From: Rhizobium sp. NXC14
GTDB lineage: Bacteria > Pseudomonadota > Alphaproteobacteria > Rhizobiales > Rhizobiaceae
NCBI RefSeq assembly: GCF_002117485.1
Contig: NZ_CP021030.1
Coordinates: forward strand, 2,607,001-2,671,000
Length of the DNA stretch: 64,000 bases
Direction: 5' to 3'
Position numbers and translations under genes: made by a program. This document shows, piece after piece, positions 58,921-64,000 of this stretch. Positions within the stretch are counted from its first letter, which is position 1; each line of letters begins with the position of its first letter. The notes below the pieces were generated by a model. The model did not search any database, was not told the origin of the DNA, and was given only the letters and a program-made list of their open reading frames with translations.

Positions 58921-59913
58921 ATGAAGAAGTTCATGAACACCGCGGAAACCATGGTCGCCGAAAGCGTCGAAGGCTTTGTGCGCGCCCATGAGGCCTTGGT
59001 GGTGTTCGGGGCCGAGCGCAAATGCGTCCGCCGCAGCCAACTGACATCAGGCAAGGTGGCGCTGATATCAGGCGGCGGCGCCGGCCACGAGCCGATGCAT
59101 ATTGGCTTCGTTGGCCAGGGCATGCTGGACGCCGCCTGCGTCGGCCATATCTTCACCTCGCCGACGCCCGCCCAGATCATTGCCGCCATCGAAGAGACCG
59201 ATACCGGCGCCGGCTGCCTGCTCGTGGTCAAGAACTATGATGGCGACCTGATGAATTTCGAAATGGCGATCGAGATGGCCGGTGACCGCCACGGCCTCGA
59301 CATGATCGTCGTCAGCGACGATATCGAGACGTCGAGAACAGGCGAAGGCCGTGGCCGGCGTGGCGTTGCGGGGACGCTGATTGTCGAAAAGATTCTGGGT
59401 GCCGCCGCTGAACGCGGCATGCCGCTCGCCGAATTGAAGCAGCTTGGCGAGAGGTTGAACACCCGCGTCCGCTCGATGGGGGTCGCGCTGAACGGCGTGA
59501 CGGTGCCGCAGACCGAGCGCACGACGTTTTCGCTCGGACCCGACGAGATGGAAATGGGCGTCGGAATCCACGGTGAGCCCGGCCATGCCAGGCAGCCCTT
59601 CACCGCCGCGGACGCCATTATCGGGCATCTTTGCGAGACCATCATCGCCGACATCACGGTCACGCCGGGTGCCCGGGCGCTGCTCTTCATCAACGGCCTC
59701 GGCGGCACGCCGCCTGCCGAACTCTACCTCGCCTATGCCTGCGCCCGCCGTGTCATCGAGGAGATAGCCGTCCCGATCGAGCGCTCGCTTGTCGGAACCT
59801 ACGTCACCTCGCTCGACATGCAGGGACTGTCCGTCACCCTCGCCTTACTGAGCGACGAGGAGATCGCGCTCTGGGACGCACCGGTGGCGACGGCGGCTTT
59901 GCGCTGGCCGTGA
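58921..59913 (+). CDS. dhaK: Stand-alone DhaK subunit of PTS-type dihydroxyacetone kinase
   Basis: A 330-residue DhaK. His56 (SGGGAGHEPMH) and His217 (GVGIHGEPGHA) are intact, as in the DHA-binding subunit of E. coli. There is no DhaL domain, so it should work with the stand-alone DhaL and DhaM of the same operon and use phosphate from PEP. GGGAGGGG precedes the ATG. It ends the operon. Confidence 0.92.
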   Translation: MKKFMNTAETMVAESVEGFVRAHEALVVFGAERKCVRRSQLTSGKVALISGGGAGHEPMHIGFVGQGMLDAACVGHIFTSPTPAQIIAAIEETDTGAGCLLVVKNYDGDLMNFEMAIEMAGDRHGLDMIVVSDDIETSRTGEGRGRRGVAGTLIVEKILGAAAERGMPLAELKQLGERLNTRVRSMGVALNGVTVPQTERTTFSLGPDEMEMGVGIHGEPGHARQPFTAADAIIGHLCETIIADITVTPGARALLFINGLGGTPPAELYLAYACARRVIEEIAVPIERSLVGTYVTSLDMQGLSVTLALLSDEEIALWDAPVATAALRWP

Positions 59914-59974
59914 AGGCGGAAGTTGCAATTAACAATCACCAGCGCTTCGTTAATGTGGAATGAGGAATCAAAGC

Positions 59975-60003
59975 TTGCGATTTAATCGGACGCGATGTAT
60001 ATG
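59975..60003 (+). promoter_or_regulatory. ohrR promoter with OhrR-like operator
   Basis: TTGCGA (59975-59980), a 17-base spacer and TATATG (59998-60003) make a plausible sigma-70 promoter. The spacer holds CGATTTAATCGGA, which is also found in the operator of ohr (63052-63065). This fits autoregulation by OhrR. Confidence 0.6.
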
Positions 60004-60036
60004 TATCGGCATTCATCAAGCTGGACGGATAAAGCC

Positions 60037-60537
60037 ATGCCCGCATTTAAAAACACAAAAGCACCCGACATGCCCGCCTCCCCGCAACCCCGCGAGAGCG
60101 GCAAGAAGCTTTCGAACTTCCTGTGCTTCGCCGTCTATTCCGCCAATCTCGCCTTCGGCCGCGCCTATAAACCGATCCTGGACGAGCTTGGCCTGACCTA
60201 CACGCAATATATCGCCCTGGTCGCCCTTTCCGAGGAGGATGGCCAGACGGTCAGCATGCTGGGGGAAAAACTGTTCCTCGAATCCAACACGCTGACGCCG
60301 ATCCTCAAGAAGCTGGAATCGGCAGGCTATCTCACGCGCCATCGCGATCCCGCCGATGAACGGCAGGTCCGCGTAAGCCTGACGCCGGCTGGGCGCGATC
60401 TCCTCGTCGAGGTCGACCCCGGCGGCACGCTGATTGCCGCCAGTGGCCTCGGCGATGATTTCCCCGTCGTACGGCAATCGGTGACGAGGTTGCGCGACAA
60501 CCTGTTGCGAGCGCAGGCCGAACCGGAAAAGCCATGA
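60037..60537 (+). CDS. ohrR: Organic peroxide sensor OhrR (MarR family)
   Basis: A 166-residue MarR regulator. The reactive cysteine is Cys30 (LSNFLCFAVYSANLAF), in the position that defines OhrR, followed by YKPILDELGLTYTQYIALVA and the winged helix SMLGEKLFLESNTLTPILKKLE, with RHRDPADERQVRVSLT in the wing. It should repress ohr until oxidised by organic peroxides. Two ATGs (60037 and 60070) are possible starts. Confidence 0.92.
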   Translation: MPAFKNTKAPDMPASPQPRESGKKLSNFLCFAVYSANLAFGRAYKPILDELGLTYTQYIALVALSEEDGQTVSMLGEKLFLESNTLTPILKKLESAGYLTRHRDPADERQVRVSLTPAGRDLLVEVDPGGTLIAASGLGDDFPVVRQSVTRLRDNLLRAQAEPEKP

Positions 60538-60606
60538 TGGCGACAGCAGTCACAAGCTGGTGACATGTTTGCGGCGACGCATTTTCTTCCGCAGCGAGGA
60601 GACCAC

Positions 60607-61020
60607 ATGCCCGAGATCGCGATGGGTGCCTTGAACCGCTACGGGATGCTGCTTCTCGCAAGGCGAAATTCGGAGCGCAGGATCTATCCGGGTCGCTGGA
60701 GCCTCCCCGGCGGCCATATCGAGGATGGCGAAGACGCCGAGACGGCCATGCGCCGGGAATTAATGGAGGAAATAGGCATCACGCCGGAGCGGTGGCGGCT
60801 TGCGGCAAAGTTCGTATCGCAAGCTCCGCCTGAGTCATCGGCCACCTTTCACGTCTATCACGTCGATCAATGGCAGGGATTGCCGCAACTCGTCGGTGAT
60901 GAACATACCGAACTCAGATGGTTCACTGCCGCCGTGATCGAACAGGAAACCGAGTTGGCGCCGTCCCAGCTCGGTGACATCCTCTCAAGCCTCGCGATAC
61001 GAGGAACCGCCAAGGACTGA
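60607..61020 (+). CDS. Nudix hydrolase
   Basis: A 137-residue Nudix protein. The Nudix box is complete: GHIEDGEDAETAMRRELMEE followed by IG. The rest is similar to the MutT/NudG-like group (MGALNRYGMLLLARRNSE at the start, HVDQWQGLPQLVGDEHTELR later). It probably cleaves an oxidised or otherwise unwanted nucleotide, which fits its position in a peroxide-response locus. GAGGAGA precedes the ATG. Confidence 0.9.
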   Translation: MPEIAMGALNRYGMLLLARRNSERRIYPGRWSLPGGHIEDGEDAETAMRRELMEEIGITPERWRLAAKFVSQAPPESSATFHVYHVDQWQGLPQLVGDEHTELRWFTAAVIEQETELAPSQLGDILSSLAIRGTAKD

Positions 61021-61041
61021 AAGCGCGGCGCGCTTCGTGAT

Positions 61042-61310
61042 CTACTGCCGCAGCGGCCGGAATGCCGTCCTGAGTTCGGCAGCGAAAGCCATCGGCTGCT
61101 CCCATGCGGCGAAGTGACCCCCTTTCTCCAGCCTGTTGTAGTGAATGAGCTTCGGATAGGCCTTCTCCGCCCAGCTCTTCGGCGCCTGGTAGATCTCGTC
61201 GGGAAAAGCACTGACGGCGACCGGGATCTTGATGCCCCTGGCGTCGAAGAAACCTCCAGTCGGATCATACGCGTTTTTCCAATAGAGGCGTCCCGAGATT
61301 GCCGATTCGT
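61042..61310 (-). pseudogene. Remnant of an epoxide hydrolase (C-terminal part)
   Basis: The frame ending in TAG at 61042-61044 reads GAHESAISGRLYWKNAYDPT, then GIKIPVAVSAFPDEIYQAPK and RLEKGGHFAAWEQPMAFAAE, the typical C-terminal region of an alpha/beta-fold epoxide hydrolase, including the catalytic histidine in GGHFAAWE. No start codon or N-terminal catalytic domain precedes it. Only about 85 residues remain. Confidence 0.75.
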
Positions 61311-61389
61311 GAGCCCCTCGCTCTCTCCGTCGAATAGCCGCGCGATCATCCGTAGCTGCGGATGTCGCGGTCGAGCATCCACGGTCGGG

Positions 61390-62460
61390 CTATGCCTCTG
61401 CTGCCCTGATTGCTCTTTCAGGCTGGCGCGACGACGTTGCTGCAAGCGCGCCCTCCTCCATCATCTCGGCCGCTTTCGCGTAGCCGCCGCCCATTCCGTC
61501 CAGAAAATGCAGATGCGAATCCGGCCGGCCCGATGGCACGAGGCAGGTCATCAGCGCATGCGACTGGCGGTGCAGGCCGAAATCGATCTCGCCACGCGCT
61601 CTTGCCGCAACGAGAATGGCTTCGACCCTGTCGATCTCCTCCGGCGTGCAGTCCAGCGTCAGGCGCAGACCGTCGTCGAATTTGCGGAAATCCGAATTGG
61701 AGGCGACTTCGGACCAGGCTGTCGCACTGACTTGCTTTGCGCCATCCCTCGGCACCGCGCTCTCTGCCGAAATCGGATAAGACCGGTGCGATGCAGTATC
61801 GAAAGCAGCAAGCAAGCGCTTCGCCAGCGCCGCAAAAATCTCCGGGCTGGTGTGGTCGCGAGGCTCGACCAACAGCGACAGAATCTCGCCCTGCCGGCTC
61901 GGGAACGGTGCCCAATCACAGCTGAGGCCTGTGAGGTCCGGCCTCGCTGCGCAGCGCCCAGGCTTGACCAGATAGCGGCCATTCTTGATCTGCTGCTCCG
62001 CCCATTTGAGGCCGCCGCCTGCAAACATTGCATAAGTCGCGGTCTCGGAGGCGGCATAGTGCGCGATCTTTACGTCGCGACCGGCGGCGCGGATCTCGCG
62101 CACGGTCAGCAGCCCGACACGAAGGTCGAGGTGAAGATCGGTCGCAGCGAAGCCCGCCACCTGCCGCAATGCCGATGTCGCAGCCATGATCCCGTGCGGC
62201 GGCAGGGCGAAAGCCGCCCCGTCCCCGCGGAACACGAAGGGGAAATCGAACGAGCCCCAGGCATTGCCGAGTGCCGCGATGATCGAGGCGCCGGCATAAT
62301 TGACGTCTTCGTAGCGCCCTGCCCCGATTGCCACGGTCGAACTGATGACGTCGGTGATGCCGATCAGCCAATCATCGGGCAGCGGCTCGTAGACATCGGG
62401 GTCGACGACGAGCGAAAACTCGTCATAGGCCCGGTGTGGCTCTGTATGGCTGTCGATCAT
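61390..62460 (-). CDS. DUF3095-domain protein
   Basis: A 356-residue protein matching DUF3095: LIGITDVISSTVAIGAGRYE with a possible metal-binding Asp, NYAGASIIAALGNAWG, FPFVFRGDGAAFALPP, and GGLKWAEQQIKNG. The first part resembles the palm fold of class III cyclases (D-x-x-x-S-T and FRGDG), so a nucleotide-related activity is possible, but the family has no assigned function. Transcribed opposite to ohrR and nudix genes, with ohr upstream on the same strand. Confidence 0.82.
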   Translation of the reverse strand: MIDSHTEPHRAYDEFSLVVDPDVYEPLPDDWLIGITDVISSTVAIGAGRYEDVNYAGASIIAALGNAWGSFDFPFVFRGDGAAFALPPHGIMAATSALRQVAGFAATDLHLDLRVGLLTVREIRAAGRDVKIAHYAASETATYAMFAGGGLKWAEQQIKNGRYLVKPGRCAARPDLTGLSCDWAPFPSRQGEILSLLVEPRDHTSPEIFAALAKRLLAAFDTASHRSYPISAESAVPRDGAKQVSATAWSEVASNSDFRKFDDGLRLTLDCTPEEIDRVEAILVAARARGEIDFGLHRQSHALMTCLVPSGRPDSHLHFLDGMGGGYAKAAEMMEEGALAATSSRQPERAIRAAEA

Positions 62461-62567
62461 GGCATGTTCTCCGGATCGGTCGATAGAGACTAGTTTAGGA
62501 ACGGGTCTGCCGCAAAACGGTAGACCCCCGCTTCGAAGATGACGGCGAAAGGCGCCGGCCCTTCCGG

Positions 62568-62963
62568 TCAGACAAGCCGGGTCTCGACGTCGATATTGCC
62601 GTGCGTCGCCTTGGAATAAGGGCAGATGCCATGGGCTGCTTCGATCAGTTCCTCGGCGACACCGCGTTCGATGCCGGGCAGGCTGACGTCGAGACGCGCA
62701 CGCAGGAAGAAGGAGCCGTTGCCAGTATTGAGGGTGATCTCGGCGTCGACCTCGGGACCGGCGGGCAGCGCGATCTTGCGCTGCGAGGCGGCAAGCCCGA
62801 TCGCCCCGATATAGCAGGCCGACCAGGCTGCGCCGAACAGGTTCTCGGCCGCCGGATGCGGCTGCGGCAGCTTGATGTCGAGCGTGCCGTCGCTGCTGCG
62901 TGCATAGCCCTCGCGGCCGCCGGCGATGTGGGTCTTGCCAGTGAAAAGAAGCTTCTCGGTCAT
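62568..62963 (-). CDS. ohr: Organic hydroperoxide resistance protein Ohr
   Basis: A 131-residue Ohr/OsmC peroxidase. The two catalytic cysteines are Cys50 (AAWSACYIGAIG) and Cys114 (HGICPYSKATHG). It reduces organic hydroperoxides with dihydrolipoamide. AAAGGAC precedes the ATG. Its promoter carries two palindromes that match the OhrR sites. Confidence 0.96.
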   Translation of the reverse strand: MTEKLLFTGKTHIAGGREGYARSSDGTLDIKLPQPHPAAENLFGAAWSACYIGAIGLAASQRKIALPAGPEVDAEITLNTGNGSFFLRARLDVSLPGIERGVAEELIEAAHGICPYSKATHGNIDVETRLV

Positions 62964-62990
62964 AACGGTGTCCTTTCGATGAATTTATAT

Positions 62991-63065
62991 CGCATCCGCT
63001 TTATTCGGATGCGCCTTAATATGCCTATTGGAAATCGATGTCAACACCATTCCGATTTAATCGGA
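62991..63065 (-). promoter_or_regulatory. ohr promoter with two OhrR-type operators
   Basis: On the minus strand TTGACA (63044-63039), a 17-base spacer and TATTAA (63021-63016) form a near-consensus promoter. Two perfect palindromes flank it: CGCATCCG-CTTTATT-CGGATGCG (62991-63013, over the start site) and TCCGATTTAATCGGA (63051-63065, upstream of -35). The second shares CGATTTAATCGGA with the ohrR promoter. Confidence 0.7.
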
Positions 63066-63151
63066 TACGATTTATTTTGACCGCAGGTGAAAGGCTGCCT
63101 CGCGAGCGCGTTGTTGCTGAGCCGGAAAACGGCCTGATTGGCGTTACGGTC

Positions 63152-63772
63152 TTAAGACCGCGGCCGGCCGTCGTCGAAGAGGGTGGCGAGCCACTGATAA
63201 TATCGCGGCTGCTTCTGACGCAACTGGCTGCGCGAATAGGGCGGCCGTTCGATATCGCCGAACAGGTACACGCTCGCCGTGACCGCGAAGAATTCCCGAT
63301 CGTTGCTCATCATGTAGGAATCGCCGGGCCAAAGCCCGCGGCCGTTGTTGAAGAATTGCCCGACATCGCCATTGCCGAATCCGCCGGGTAGCATCCGGTC
63401 GTTATAAGCGTGCAGAAGCTCGTGCAGGATGATCGGTTTGTCGGGATCGAGGCTCCTGACACGCAGGTCGATGCCGGTCTTGCTGCTGTAATGGCCGGGA
63501 CCGAAGCCGGCGACGGCGGCGTTGGCCCAGATCGGAATCGTCCGCATGAAGGCGAGGACATCGGGCTTCAGACTGACATGCTCGACGATGTCGAGCTGCC
63601 TTTTGACGGCCGCGACCATCTCCTTGTCGGGCTCCGCACCTCTGGCATTGGTGAGATCGACCCGCCATCCATGATAGCTGAAAACGAGCGGATCGGCGGC
63701 CGCCACTCCTGCTGTCGCAACACTCATGGCGATGGCGGTACAAAGCTCCAGGATCGTCGAAATCGTCCGCAC
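63152..63772 (-). CDS. Secreted putative zinc metallopeptidase-like protein (HExxH)
   Basis: A 206-residue protein with a signal peptide (MRTISTILELCTAIAMSVAT, cleavage near AAADP). Near residue 117 it has the zinc-binding motif HELLH (IILHELLHAYNDRML), and further on NDREFFAVTASVYLFGDIER, which may supply the third ligand (Glu). The overall pattern is like small zincins of the anthrax lethal factor or ImmA type, but no named family was recognised. Substrate unknown. Confidence 0.7.
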   Translation of the reverse strand: MRTISTILELCTAIAMSVATAGVAAADPLVFSYHGWRVDLTNARGAEPDKEMVAAVKRQLDIVEHVSLKPDVLAFMRTIPIWANAAVAGFGPGHYSSKTGIDLRVRSLDPDKPIILHELLHAYNDRMLPGGFGNGDVGQFFNNGRGLWPGDSYMMSNDREFFAVTASVYLFGDIERPPYSRSQLRQKQPRYYQWLATLFDDGRPRS

Positions 63773-63873
63773 CGGCCCCTCCTCGGCGTGTCACGCTGCC
63801 GACTGTCGCACAGGCGACCAGAGGGTACAATCATGTCGCCGCAGCATTGATGCCGTTGACGTAAGTCCGGCGC

Positions 63874-64000
63874 TCAGACCTTCTCTTTCTTCCGAACCTT
63901 TTCCTTCGGCTCCGCCGGCGCATCCGGTGTCGGGGCGAGCAGCTTGCGCAGCGATGCGATCTTGTCCTTCACCAGCGGCCGGAACCGCGTCGCGCGATAG
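63874..64000 (-). CDS. C-terminal part of an unidentified protein
   Basis: The last 41 codons of a gene continuing past the right edge of the window. The fragment begins YRATRFRPLVKDKIASLRKL and ends in a lysine-rich tail (EPKEKVRKKEKV). Composition and codon use look coding, but the fragment is too short to identify. Confidence 0.5.
   Translation of the reverse strand, partial: YRATRFRPLVKDKIASLRKLLAPTPDAPAEPKEKVRKKEKV

Overview
The window reads as chromosomal DNA of a fast-growing rhizobium, most likely Rhizobium of the etli/leguminosarum group. The evidence is the high GC content, the complete very-long-chain fatty acid (VLCFA) lipid A locus (acpXL to lpxXL), the aerobic (Pseudomonas-type) cob pathway, an ars operon with an aquaglyceroporin, and palindromic intergenic repeats that look like rhizobial RIME elements. 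No rRNA, tRNA, CRISPR array, transposase or phage gene was seen. Species is inference.

1-4.9 kb (minus strand): acpXL, fabZXL, fabF2XL, fabF1XL, a zinc-type oxidoreductase and the start of lpxXL make and attach the 27-hydroxy C28 chain of lipid A. Two perfect FixK/FnrN boxes lie upstream of acpXL, suggesting control by low oxygen. 5-19.8 kb: an L,D-transpeptidase, a zinc-ribbon protein, then cobalamin genes in three blocks: cobA-cobB-cobC-cobD, a nucleoside hydrolase and cobE, and cobP-cobW-cobN-cobO behind a long cobalamin riboswitch. cobN carries an in-frame RIME-like insertion of about 150 bp. cobQ is separate at 23.4-24.8 kb, after a frameshifted ClC channel gene and a class III cyclase gene.

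25-37 kb is a mixed region: an orphan betaine-type binding protein, an entericidin-like lipoprotein, LysR regulators, a LysE/ArgP pair, a Gre-type factor, MgtC, small stress-type proteins, a GlxA-type regulator, and two tandem-REC signalling proteins, one with a GGDEF output. 37.4-41 kb holds a decayed squalene-cyclase-like gene and an ars operon (arsR, two unrelated arsenate reductases, aqpS) divergent from a DUF6428 gene. 41-47.6 kb has an MscS channel, a DUF924 protein, a REC-histidine kinase and a DHA2 drug exporter.

48-60 kb is one plus-strand operon of 13 genes: a carbohydrate/polyol ABC importer (binding protein, two permeases, a small membrane protein, two ATPases) followed by a fused ATP-type dihydroxyacetone kinase, a stand-alone DhaL, DhaM, HPr, enzyme I, a regulator and a second DhaK. 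It therefore appears to encode uptake of a three-carbon substrate with both ATP- and PEP-dependent phosphorylation. 60-64 kb is an organic peroxide module, ohrR and ohr, whose promoters share similar operator sequences. Between them sit a Nudix hydrolase, an epoxide hydrolase remnant and a DUF3095 protein. A secreted HExxH protein and a truncated gene end the window.
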